Positions 52,535 through 60,869 of a stretch of DNA of 64,000 bases are shown piece by piece. The stretch covers positions 967,386 through 1,031,385 of the forward strand of contig JASCOF010000002.1 of the NCBI GenBank assembly GCA_029960065.1. Reading direction: 5' to 3'. The position numbers and the translations under genes were made by a program. The notes beneath the pieces were generated by a model, which saw only the letters and a list, made by a program, of their open reading frames with translations, had not been told where the DNA came from and searched no databases. Within the stretch, counting starts at the first letter, position 1, and the number at the start of each line of letters is the position of its first letter. The stretch is from Flavobacteriaceae bacterium PS02336. GTDB taxonomy: Bacteria > Bacteroidota > Bacteroidia > Flavobacteriales > Flavobacteriaceae.

Positions 52535-53485
52535 TTATTTCTGAATAAATGAAACGATCTTATCTACAAGTGTTTCAGATATTGGAAGCGTTTCATTGTT
52601 GTAACTCGCCATATTCACACTCTGATCGCCGTCAATTATTTTCATAATATGATTCATTTTATCGATAATCAGCTTTTCTGAGTTTTTATTCGCTTCGGCT
52701 AAATTTTCGGCATCTTTTACAGAAACTTGTAAATCGTTATTTCCTTGAAGAATTAAAATGGGAATAGTGAGCTTTTTTATTTCTGTCTGCGGATTGTACT
52801 TAAACCAAGAAATTAAATAAGGCTGAATGCTTGGCCTAAAAAGCGAAATCAGCATTGGGTCTACTTTTTTTACCGTAAATCCGTTTTTCAAACTGTCAAT
52901 TATTGGAAAAGTCATATCATTAAGCTGTTTCATCGATCTTGCACCAATCTGAGTTTTGATGATTTTATCTGCAGAATCTCCCGCGCCTGCAATCGAAACA
53001 AATTTATCTGCTTTTGCACCGCCAATCATTCCAATCAAAGAACCTTCGCTGTGGCCAATTACAATTACTTTGGAGAAACGTTTGTCTTGTCTTAAAAAGT
53101 TAATCCAGCTTTTAGCATCCTGAATGTAGTTTTCAAAAACCAGACTGCTTTCAGAATCTCCGCCAGCAGCTTTACTTTCTCCAATTCCTCTCTTATCATA
53201 TCGCAATGAGGCAATTCCGTTTTTTGCCAGCGCTTCTGCCAGCATTTGCAGTGAATTGTTTTTCATCATTGCATTATTGCCATTTCTGTCTGTTGGTCCA
53301 GATCCCGCAATAATTAATGCAACGGGATATTTTTTGGTCAAATCTGGAGTTGTCAGCGTACCGAACAACTGATCTGTATTAATTTTTAAAACAGCAGGTG
53401 TTTCTTTAAAAGTAAGCTCTTTTTTAGTTTGAGCATTTAAAGCACTCAAAAATAGAACCGTCAAAAATAGAATAATCTTATTCAT
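52535..53485 (-). CDS. alpha/beta hydrolase with signal peptide
   Basis: A 316-residue secreted serine hydrolase of the S9/serine-aminopeptidase-like group. The signal peptide ends near LNAQTKK (about residue 18); the nucleophile motif is GHSEGS and the oxyanion region is IAGSGPTDRNG; the late His is in MNHIMK. I start at the ATG at 53483-53485 (MNKIILFL), 7 nt after the sppA stop. It likely works in the periplasm on esters or peptides. Confidence 0.84.
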   Translation of the reverse strand: MNKIILFLTVLFLSALNAQTKKELTFKETPAVLKINTDQLFGTLTTPDLTKKYPVALIIAGSGPTDRNGNNAMMKNNSLQMLAEALAKNGIASLRYDKRGIGESKAAGGDSESSLVFENYIQDAKSWINFLRQDKRFSKVIVIGHSEGSLIGMIGGAKADKFVSIAGAGDSADKIIKTQIGARSMKQLNDMTFPIIDSLKNGFTVKKVDPMLISLFRPSIQPYLISWFKYNPQTEIKKLTIPILILQGNNDLQVSVKDAENLAEANKNSEKLIIDKMNHIMKIIDGDQSVNMASYNNETLPISETLVDKIVSFIQK

Positions 53486-53491
53486 CTTCAA

Positions 53492-55249
53492 TTAGTAAAT
53501 ATTAATTCCGTAAGGCATTATCGTTTGAATTCCTTTTTGCTTTTGGAATTTTTTTACCTGTTCAATAAGCAGATAATTTTCTTCTCCAATTTCTTCTTTA
53601 AGGAATGCTTCTTTAGATTTTGCAAAAGGAAGACCTGAAATTAAGTCATTAAAACTCTTTTCGTATTCTGGATAATTTTGTGTGCTGTATTTTTTGATTT
53701 TAGCAATTTTAGCCGCTTCTGCAACAGCATCGTTTAAACCGCCAATTTTATCAACTAATCCTAGTTTTAAAGCTTCAGTTCCAGACCAAACACGACCTTG
53801 TGCAATTGCATCAACTTGTTCGAAAGTCATTTTGCGCCCTTGTGCAACGTGGCTTACAAAAGTGTTGTAGATTTTTTCTACTCCTTCTAAAGTAAATGCT
53901 TTGAATTTTTCGTCAACTGGCACAAACGGACTGTAATTTGCAGAGTTTTCATGTGTTTTTACCTGCTCAGAATTGATTCCTAATTTGTTAGCTAAAGGAC
54001 TGAAGTTTGGTAACATTCCGAAAACACCAATAGATCCTGTAATAGTATTGTTTTCAGCGAATATTTTATTAGCGTTGCAGGCAATATAATAACCTCCTGA
54101 TGCAGCATAATTTCCCATAGAAACCACAACTGGTTTTACTTTTTTAGTAATTTCAATTTCTCTCCAGATTAAATCAGAGGTAAGAGCGCTTCCTCCTGGG
54201 CTGTCAATTCTAAGAACGATTGCTTTTACATCGTCATTTTTTCTGGCTTCCTGTAGAGAACGGCGCATTGAACCTTCTCCAATTGTATTAACATCGCCTT
54301 CGCCGCCAGCAATTTCGCCTTGAGCATAAATAATCGCAATTTGATCAGTTGCAGTATTTGCCAAAGCAGTTGTTACGTTATTTTGCGTGTAATCTAAAAT
54401 CGAAATTTTGTTGTAATCTTCATCTTTATCTACTTTTAAAGCTTTTCTAATAGCATCGTGATATACATCTTCATAAGCAATAACATCAACTAAATGCTGT
54501 TGTTTTGCCATTTCAGGAGTTCTAGCTAAAAGACCGTTTGCAATTTCGTTTAGTTTTGGCAGCGGAATATTTCTGCTTTTTGAAATGTCTGTAGAAATGG
54601 TAGACCAAATCGAATTTAAAAGTGCCGTAATTTGTTCTCTGTTGGCATCACTCATTTTGTTTTCTAAGAAAGGCTCAACGGCACTTTTGTATTTTCCGTG
54701 ACGAATAACTTCCATTCGAATTCCTGATTTATCCTGAAAATCTTTGAAAAACATAACTTCAGATGAAAGCCCTTTAAAGTCTAAATCTCCGGCTGGATTT
54801 ATGTACACCGTATTAGCAACAGAATTCAGATAATATTCTTTCTGCGAATACTCATTGGCGTAAGCCCAAACAAATTTTCCTGATTTTTTAAAGCTTTCCA
54901 AAGCATTTCTTAAATCTTTGTATTGAGCAAGACCAAGAGAAGATTGGTCATTTAAAATAGAAATTCCTTTAATGTTATCGTCTGTTTTAGCCGCTTCAAT
55001 TGCATTGATAACATCTGTTAGACCAATTCCTTTTTTATCGGAAAAAGCGGTTACCCACGGATCTTTATATTTTCCTGCGTAATCGTTTTTGATTTCTTTT
55101 AAATTCAATTCAATAACCGAGTCTGATTTAACTGAAACTTTGTCGTCTCCTCCAAAAAGTGCTGCAATAAAGACTGCTCCAAAAAAGAACAGCATAATAA
55201 AAACAAAAATACCAATAACTGTGGCAAGTACATTTCCTAAAAATTTCAT
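53492..55249 (-). CDS. sppA: signal peptide peptidase SppA (67K type)
   Basis: A 585-residue membrane-bound serine protease that digests leftover signal peptides. It has one N-terminal helix (about residues 5-33) and duplicated S49 domains. The nucleophile Ser in GNYAASGGYYIACNA and the catalytic Lys in the first domain near GKYKSAVEPFL support activity. The long form matches the E. coli type, unlike the short SppA of gram-positives. It is followed at once by the secreted hydrolase. Confidence 0.93.
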   Translation of the reverse strand: MKFLGNVLATVIGIFVFIMLFFFGAVFIAALFGGDDKVSVKSDSVIELNLKEIKNDYAGKYKDPWVTAFSDKKGIGLTDVINAIEAAKTDDNIKGISILNDQSSLGLAQYKDLRNALESFKKSGKFVWAYANEYSQKEYYLNSVANTVYINPAGDLDFKGLSSEVMFFKDFQDKSGIRMEVIRHGKYKSAVEPFLENKMSDANREQITALLNSIWSTISTDISKSRNIPLPKLNEIANGLLARTPEMAKQQHLVDVIAYEDVYHDAIRKALKVDKDEDYNKISILDYTQNNVTTALANTATDQIAIIYAQGEIAGGEGDVNTIGEGSMRRSLQEARKNDDVKAIVLRIDSPGGSALTSDLIWREIEITKKVKPVVVSMGNYAASGGYYIACNANKIFAENNTITGSIGVFGMLPNFSPLANKLGINSEQVKTHENSANYSPFVPVDEKFKAFTLEGVEKIYNTFVSHVAQGRKMTFEQVDAIAQGRVWSGTEALKLGLVDKIGGLNDAVAEAAKIAKIKKYSTQNYPEYEKSFNDLISGLPFAKSKEAFLKEEIGEENYLLIEQVKKFQKQKGIQTIMPYGINIY

Positions 55250-55386
55250 GTGTATATTTTTTTAATAAGTAGCTAAAAAGGGCAAAATGTTACAAATGAG
55301 ACTCTAAAATTTCAAATGAATTCGAGACGTCGTTTCACAAATATATTGGTTAATTCTAAAATAGTTTTAGTTAATTTGCATTAATT

Positions 55387-56523
55387 ATGAAATTACAGCA
55401 TCAAGTCGTTTTATCGATAGGCAGCAACCAAGGCAGCAGACTAGAAAACATTCAAAAATGTATTGATTTAATCCATCAAAATGTTGGGACTGTCATTCAG
55501 GTTTCAAAACTTTACGAAACTCCAGCTTGGGGTTTTGAAAGTGATGCTTTTTATAATTGTGCACTGCTTTTACATACCAATTCATCTGCACAAAAAATAC
55601 TGAATCAAGTTTTAAAAGTAGAAAAAGAATTAGGAAGAATCCGCTCTAACCAAGAAGGCTATCAATCTAGAATCATAGATGTTGATGTAATAACTTTTGA
55701 TAATGAAATTATCGATTCAGAGAAACTTCAGATCCCGCATCCTTTAATGCAGAATAGAAATTTTGTTTTACTGCCAATGCAGGATTTAAAATTAAATTGG
55801 AAGCATCCCATTTTGCATAAAACGACAGCCGAATTAATTGCAATTACACCAGACGAAAGTATTTGTACGGTAGTTCAAGATTTAAGAAATCTGCTTGATG
55901 AAATTCCTTTAAATCAGTTTAACTATATCTCATTTGAAGGGAATATTGGCGCTGGAAAAACAACCTTAGTGCATAAAATAGCAGAGGATTTTAATGCCAA
56001 AACAGTTTTAGAAAGATTTGCAGATAATCCGTTTCTTCCAAAGTTTTATAAAGACCAAAATAGATATGCTTTTCCGCTGGAAATGTCTTTTCTAGCCGAT
56101 CGTTATCAGCAGTTATCAGATGATTTGGCGCAGTTTGATTTGTTTAAAGATTTCATTGTAGCCGATTATCACATTTTTAAATCGTTAATTTTTGCTAAGA
56201 TAACTTTACAGGAAGATGAATATCGTTTGTACAGAAATCTTTTTGATATTATTTACAAAGAAATGCCAAAGCCTGATTTGTATGTTTACTTGTATCAAAA
56301 CACAGAAAGGCTTCTTCAAAATATTAAAAAACGAGGCCGTACTTACGAGCAAAATATTGAAGCTTCGTATTTGGAAAAAATCAACAATGGCTATTTAGAA
56401 TATATAAAATCACAAACAGATTTGAATGTTCTTATTATTGACGTTTCAGATCGTGATTTTGTAAAAAGACATGAAGATTATATTTTTATTCTAAATGAAA
56501 TTAAGAAGAAAGTAATTGGTTAA
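55387..56523 (+). CDS. HPPK (FolK) fused to a deoxynucleoside kinase
   Basis: A 378-residue fusion. Residues 1-155 are 2-amino-4-hydroxy-6-hydroxymethyldihydropteridine diphosphokinase (LSIGSNQGSRLENIQ, ETPAWGF, RSNQEGYQSRIIDVDVI, PHPLMQNR), a folate-pathway enzyme. Residues 175-378 are a deoxynucleoside kinase with P-loop FEGNIGAGKTTL and the lid KKRGRTYEQNI. Both halves look intact. The two activities belong to different pathways, folate and nucleotide salvage. A weak promoter TTG (55346-55348) N22 TTAATTTG precedes it. Confidence 0.88.
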   Translation: MKLQHQVVLSIGSNQGSRLENIQKCIDLIHQNVGTVIQVSKLYETPAWGFESDAFYNCALLLHTNSSAQKILNQVLKVEKELGRIRSNQEGYQSRIIDVDVITFDNEIIDSEKLQIPHPLMQNRNFVLLPMQDLKLNWKHPILHKTTAELIAITPDESICTVVQDLRNLLDEIPLNQFNYISFEGNIGAGKTTLVHKIAEDFNAKTVLERFADNPFLPKFYKDQNRYAFPLEMSFLADRYQQLSDDLAQFDLFKDFIVADYHIFKSLIFAKITLQEDEYRLYRNLFDIIYKEMPKPDLYVYLYQNTERLLQNIKKRGRTYEQNIEASYLEKINNGYLEYIKSQTDLNVLIIDVSDRDFVKRHEDYIFILNEIKKKVIG

Positions 56524-56574
56524 TTAGAAAAGTCAAAATTATCTCATTTTCTAATTGACACATTCTCTAATTGA
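56521..56574. repeat. 8-bp-period array between folK-dNK and the T9SS cargo gene (family B)
   Basis: Units AAAATTAT, CTCATTTT, CTAATTGA, CACATTCT, CTAATTGA at 56535-56574, with an inverted start TAATTAGAAAAG at 56521. It is the only material in the 54-nt gap between the two convergent genes and uses the same units as the nadK gap. Confidence 0.7.
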
Positions 56575-56577
56575 AAA

Positions 56578-59556
56578 CTATCTTTTTAGTGTAAAATGTC
56601 CTTTCAAAACAGGCATCGCATCATCAACTTTTAAAGCATACCAATAGTCTGAAGCAGGAAGAGGAATCTGGTTTAATGTTCCGTCCCAGCTCATTTTTGA
56701 TTTGCTTAACAGTGCAATCAGTTTCCCGTAACGATCAAAAATAGTGACTTCTGCCTGCGGATAATTTTCCATACCGGTAACCTCCCAAACATCGTTAAAA
56801 GTATCATTGTTTGGAGTAAAGAAGGGAGGGAAAATAAGTGCCACAAATTGTTTTATTGTTTGACCGCATCCGCTTTTTTCACGTGCGTAAGCAGTTTGAA
56901 GTCCGGCTGGAAGATTAGAAAAGACAAAAGAATCCTGAAAATTAATTCCATCTACTGAATATTCATAATAGTCTTCTGCTTTAACAGGGTAAACAATTGC
57001 TCTTGTTCCTTCAACAACAATACGATCTATCTGCGGAATTTTATGTTCTTCCACAACAATTGTTTTTCTGCTGGTGCAGTTTTCCGGAGCTTGACTTGTA
57101 ACATCTACAGTGTAAGTTCCTTCAGAATTGACTGTTATAGTTTGTGTTGTAGCTCCATTTGACCAATTATAATTCATTCCTGCAATTCCTGCATCTAACG
57201 TTAGAGTTTGAAGCTGGCATAAAGTTAAATTCTCATCAGTAACAACAGGAGGAGTGTAAATAATAATATCTATAGGAGTTCTAGTTGAATTAATGCATCC
57301 ATTATTCGTAGCCTCAGCATAATAAGTTGTGTTGGTTGAAATTGTAGGAGTCGTAAAACTATTACCAGAAAATATACTGGTGCCGCCACTCTGAGTTGTA
57401 AACCAGTTAATGTTTCCAATATTTGAAGCAGCTCTTATAGTTATAGTTCCAGGTCCGCAGTTTGAATAAGAACTTTGTTCCGCAATTGGCGTATTGGGAG
57501 TGCTGTTAACTGTAGCTGTTACAGATTTTCTGTTCAATTCACAGCCCGCATCGACATAATAAATTGTAGTTGTGTTTATGATTGGAGTAGTGTAAGTAGC
57601 TCCAGTTCCTAGTAAATTACCTCCAGTTGGAGCATCAAACCATCTTATGGTTGCTCCAGCTGTAGCTGCTGCAGTAAAGGTAAAACTTCCAGAATCACAA
57701 ATCGGACTTGGATTTGCTGCAGGTGTCGCTACGGGAATAGTTATTTTAGTACTAGCTGCAATTTTAAGTGGAGCTTCTCCGGGCATTCCTCCAAACTCAA
57801 CAACAAACCCTTTTGGCTGATATGAGTCTCCGGGAATTAATGATCCAGTGTTCGATAAGTCGTTCCATGAACCTCTAATTCCTATACCTGGTTGTGTTAT
57901 ATGTGCATAATCTTCATCACCCTGCTGATTGGGCTCGCCAGTATTCCAAAAGGCAAAATTTGGTGTAGAGCCATTTGCATTACCATTCCAAAAGATAGTT
58001 CCAGCTTCAGGGCCGGTAACCCATTTCCATACGCCTTCTGTTTCAGCATCGCTTCCTCCAATCCATCCAGTTCCAGAGGCTTGTTCTCCAATTAGTTTTG
58101 CTTCATCTGCAGATAATATAGTGGCTAAATAGCCTTGAAGACCGTAATAGAATAAGTTCTCTGCACTGTTCTTGGCTTCTGTCCATAGAATTCCAGAAGA
58201 AGGTACATAAATATAAAAGTGTCCAGTAGAAGGTAAATAATTAGCTTTTCCAATTGTTATTGAAAAAGTTTTTGTGCCAGAAATTGTAGTAGAAAAATTT
58301 GAGAACACTACATCTTTGATAATTGACTCTAAATCAGAGTATAATATCGTGCTTCCGTTTGAATTTGTAATGGTTAATTTTCCAGCAATAGCATCCCATT
58401 GTGTTGTGATTGATGGATACAGAGCTGTATTTGAAAGCGTAAGCATATCCCCGCTAGAATAACCAGAAGATATTTGAATATAACCAGCCAATGTTCCTGT
58501 GTCATTTGGATCGTGAGTAATTGAAAATGTTTCTGCTATTTTGATTTCAGATCCCATACAGTATGTCTGGTCTCCTGTTGCATTTAATTCTGGTGCACTG
58601 TAAATGATTTTACCGCAATCATTAGAATAAAAAGAAGTTGCATCTTTATAGCTTGACCAATTTGTTATAGAATAAATTTCATTATCAACGTCTATGCAGG
58701 TAAGAGAAGAATTTCTTTGAAAAGCGCCGATGGAAAGAATGGTATTTTTTCCGTTTCTTAAGTCCAATTTAGTAAGCTGGTTGTCATCGCAGTATAAACG
58801 TTGAATAGCTATATTTTTAGAAAAATCTAGTTCGGTTATTTTGTTGTGATTACAATAAATATTGATTAAAGCTGGATTGTTAGAAACATCTAAACTCGAT
58901 AAACTATTGTTGTTGCATTCTAAATCAGTTAAAAGTGTGCTGGAGCTAATGTTGAGAGTTGTAATTTTATTATTATCACAGCTTAAATGCTTTAATACAG
59001 GATTTGATGAGGCATTTAGATTTACGATTTGATTCTGACTGCATTGTAAATACGTAAGTGCTGTGTTTTTAGAAACATCTAAATTAGTTAGTTGATTTTC
59101 ATTGCAATAAAGTATTCTTAAAGCAGTATTATTAGAAAGATCCAGAGTGGTTATTCTGTTTTTTTGACAGTCTAATTCTTCTAAAGCAATGTTGTTTGAG
59201 GTATTTAAGCTGGAAAGCATGTTTAAGCCACAGCTTAATTTAACCAAAGCAGTATTTTGGGAAATGTCTAAATTGACTAATGCATTTTGAAGACAATATA
59301 GTTCTTTCAGAGAGGTAAAGTTTTCTATGCCGGTTAAATCGCTACAGCCTCTTCCAGATACATTCAAGCTGATAACCCCAGTAACATTTGCAGTTAAAAC
59401 TCTGCCATCAATCGGGCCAGAATCTATTCCAAAATCAATTAGTGCTTGTTCAAAATTCGCATCAGGAATGGCAGTATATTGCTGGGCAAATCCAAAAAAA
59501 CTGGAAAGCAGAAGAAAAAAGAATATTAATATTTTACAGAAATTGACACTTTTCAT
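56578..59556 (-). CDS. T9SS type-B cargo protein with Cys-rich LRRs, C-type lectin and Ig-like domains
   Basis: A 992-residue secreted protein. The signal peptide ends near FGFAQQY (about residue 25). Leucine-rich repeats of about 21 residues (residues 40-290) carry a repeated Cys-Asn pattern such as LYCNENQLTNLDVS. A cadherin-like stretch follows, then a C-type lectin domain (about 455-600, WTEAKNSAENLF ... WIGGSDAETEGVWKWVTG ... NTGEPNQQGDEDYAHIT). Two or more Ig-like domains and a type-B gliding-motility sorting domain (FTPNNDTFNDVWEV ... YWYALK) end it. It should be exported by T9SS and displayed on the cell surface, probably as an adhesin. Confidence 0.88.
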   Translation of the reverse strand: MKSVNFCKILIFFFLLLSSFFGFAQQYTAIPDANFEQALIDFGIDSGPIDGRVLTANVTGVISLNVSGRGCSDLTGIENFTSLKELYCLQNALVNLDISQNTALVKLSCGLNMLSSLNTSNNIALEELDCQKNRITTLDLSNNTALRILYCNENQLTNLDVSKNTALTYLQCSQNQIVNLNASSNPVLKHLSCDNNKITTLNISSSTLLTDLECNNNSLSSLDVSNNPALINIYCNHNKITELDFSKNIAIQRLYCDDNQLTKLDLRNGKNTILSIGAFQRNSSLTCIDVDNEIYSITNWSSYKDATSFYSNDCGKIIYSAPELNATGDQTYCMGSEIKIAETFSITHDPNDTGTLAGYIQISSGYSSGDMLTLSNTALYPSITTQWDAIAGKLTITNSNGSTILYSDLESIIKDVVFSNFSTTISGTKTFSITIGKANYLPSTGHFYIYVPSSGILWTEAKNSAENLFYYGLQGYLATILSADEAKLIGEQASGTGWIGGSDAETEGVWKWVTGPEAGTIFWNGNANGSTPNFAFWNTGEPNQQGDEDYAHITQPGIGIRGSWNDLSNTGSLIPGDSYQPKGFVVEFGGMPGEAPLKIAASTKITIPVATPAANPSPICDSGSFTFTAAATAGATIRWFDAPTGGNLLGTGATYTTPIINTTTIYYVDAGCELNRKSVTATVNSTPNTPIAEQSSYSNCGPGTITIRAASNIGNINWFTTQSGGTSIFSGNSFTTPTISTNTTYYAEATNNGCINSTRTPIDIIIYTPPVVTDENLTLCQLQTLTLDAGIAGMNYNWSNGATTQTITVNSEGTYTVDVTSQAPENCTSRKTIVVEEHKIPQIDRIVVEGTRAIVYPVKAEDYYEYSVDGINFQDSFVFSNLPAGLQTAYAREKSGCGQTIKQFVALIFPPFFTPNNDTFNDVWEVTGMENYPQAEVTIFDRYGKLIALLSKSKMSWDGTLNQIPLPASDYWYALKVDDAMPVLKGHFTLKR

Positions 59557-59662
59557 TTTATAAAAGTATCAATTTTATAATAATAAAAAAATATATTTAA
59601 ATTTCTAACATTTAAAGTCTAAAATAAATTATAAAATCACAATTTTTAAGTGAAATTACTCT

Positions 59663-60205
59663 CTAATTGATATTGCTCCAGTTTATTTTTTGAAACAAGT
59701 CCCAAACCACAATTCCGGCGCTTACAGAAATGTTAAGAGAGTGTTTTGTTCCAAGCTGCGGAATTTCAATACACCCGTCACATATTGCAACAGCTTCTTG
59801 CGATACCCCATAAACTTCATTGCCAAAAACCAAAGCATACTTTTGATTCTTTTCAATTTTGAAATCTTGAAGAAATACAGAACTTTCAACTTGCTCAATA
59901 GCCATGGTCAGAACATTTTCGTTCTTTAGATTTTCAATAACTTCCAAGACATTTTCGTGATGTTCCCAAGTTACAGTTTCGGTTGCGCCAAGAGCCGTTT
60001 TATGAATTTCTTTGTTTGGAGGAGTTGCAGTAATGCCGCATAATATTATTTTTTCAATCAGAAACGCATCTGCAGTTCTAAAAACAGAACCAATATTATG
60101 CAGACTTCGGATATCGTCTAAAACTAATATTAAAGGTGTTTTTTCCGATTTCTTAAAATCTTCAATTGATTTACGTTCTAGTTCGCTGTTTTCGAGTTTT
60201 CTCAT
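59663..60205 (-). CDS. RNA methyltransferase of the SpoU/TrmH family
   Basis: A 180-residue SPOUT-fold 2'-O-methyltransferase. Motif 1 VLDDIRSLHNIGSVFRTADA, motif 2 LVFGNEVYGVS and motif 3 IPQLGTKHSLNISVSAGIVVWDLF are complete. It modifies rRNA or tRNA ribose; the exact site cannot be told. It is short, so it lacks the N-terminal substrate domain of larger TrmH relatives. Confidence 0.9.
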   Translation of the reverse strand: MRKLENSELERKSIEDFKKSEKTPLILVLDDIRSLHNIGSVFRTADAFLIEKIILCGITATPPNKEIHKTALGATETVTWEHHENVLEVIENLKNENVLTMAIEQVESSVFLQDFKIEKNQKYALVFGNEVYGVSQEAVAICDGCIEIPQLGTKHSLNISVSAGIVVWDLFQKINWSNIN

Positions 60206-60225
60206 TGCTGTTAAATTGTAGTCAT

Positions 60226-60257
60226 AAAAAAAGCTTCCAAAGGTAAGGAAGCTTTTT
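60226..60257 (-). terminator. intrinsic terminator after the DUF1573 gene
   Basis: Minus-strand stem AAAAAGCTTCC/GGAAGCTTTTT with an 8-nt loop and a T run of about seven, between DUF1573 and the SpoU-type gene. Confidence 0.82.
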
Positions 60258-60280
60258 GATTATTTTAAATGTTTTTCAGA

Positions 60281-60712
60281 TTAGCTTTTTACTGGATCTG
60301 GTAAAACAGTACCTTTAATAGTAAGGATTTTTGTTGGTTGTCCTTCAGCGTTAGAAGTAATAGTTACAGTTTTTGTAAAAGCACCAACTCTGTCAGTAGC
60401 ATATTTTACACCAATAACACCTTTAGCTCCTGGAGCAATTGGTTCTTTAGGAGAAGTTGGAACTGTACATCCGCAAGATCCTTGAGCGTTAGTAATGATT
60501 AACGGTTTTGTTCCGTTGTTTACAAAAACGAATTCACGTTTTCCATCAGCATTGTGTGCAATTGTTCCGTAATCGATAGTTTCGTTTTCGAAAACCATTC
60601 CAGCTCCTTCAACTTTTGCAACTTTAGCAGCTTTAGCTTTTTTAGTTGTTTGTGCATTAGTAACTGTGATACCAGCAACAGCTAACATAGCGAATAAAAT
60701 TATTTTTTTCAT
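60281..60712 (-). CDS. DUF1573 family secreted protein
   Basis: A 143-residue protein with a signal peptide (VAGITVTNAQ, about residues 8-21) and one DUF1573 Ig-like/MSP domain (FENETIDYGTIAHNADGKREFVFVNNG ... GCTVPTSPKEPIAPG). Surface or periplasmic location is expected. The conserved pair CGCT is present at about residue 80. It has a good own promoter and terminator and is divergent from mutS. Confidence 0.87.
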   Translation of the reverse strand: MKKIILFAMLAVAGITVTNAQTTKKAKAAKVAKVEGAGMVFENETIDYGTIAHNADGKREFVFVNNGTKPLIITNAQGSCGCTVPTSPKEPIAPGAKGVIGVKYATDRVGAFTKTVTITSNAEGQPTKILTIKGTVLPDPVKS

Positions 60713-60740
60713 CTTTAAGGGTCTTTTTTTAAATGATAAA

Positions 60741-60769
60741 CAAAGCTATATAAAATTCTCCAACTGCAA
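60741..60769 (-). promoter_or_regulatory. promoter (-33 TTG, 18-nt spacer, -7 TAGCTTTG) for the DUF1573 gene
   Basis: Minus-strand TTG at 60767-60769, an 18-nt spacer and TAGCTTTG at 60741-60748 match the Bacteroidota consensus, about 28 nt from the ATG. Confidence 0.65.
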
Positions 60770-60869
60770 ACTAAAAAAATCTTAAAATATTTTAATTTTT
60801 GAAGTTTTCGATATGCCGTCAAAAAATCATAAATTCGCTGTCTTAATTTTTCATTTAAAACATAATAAT

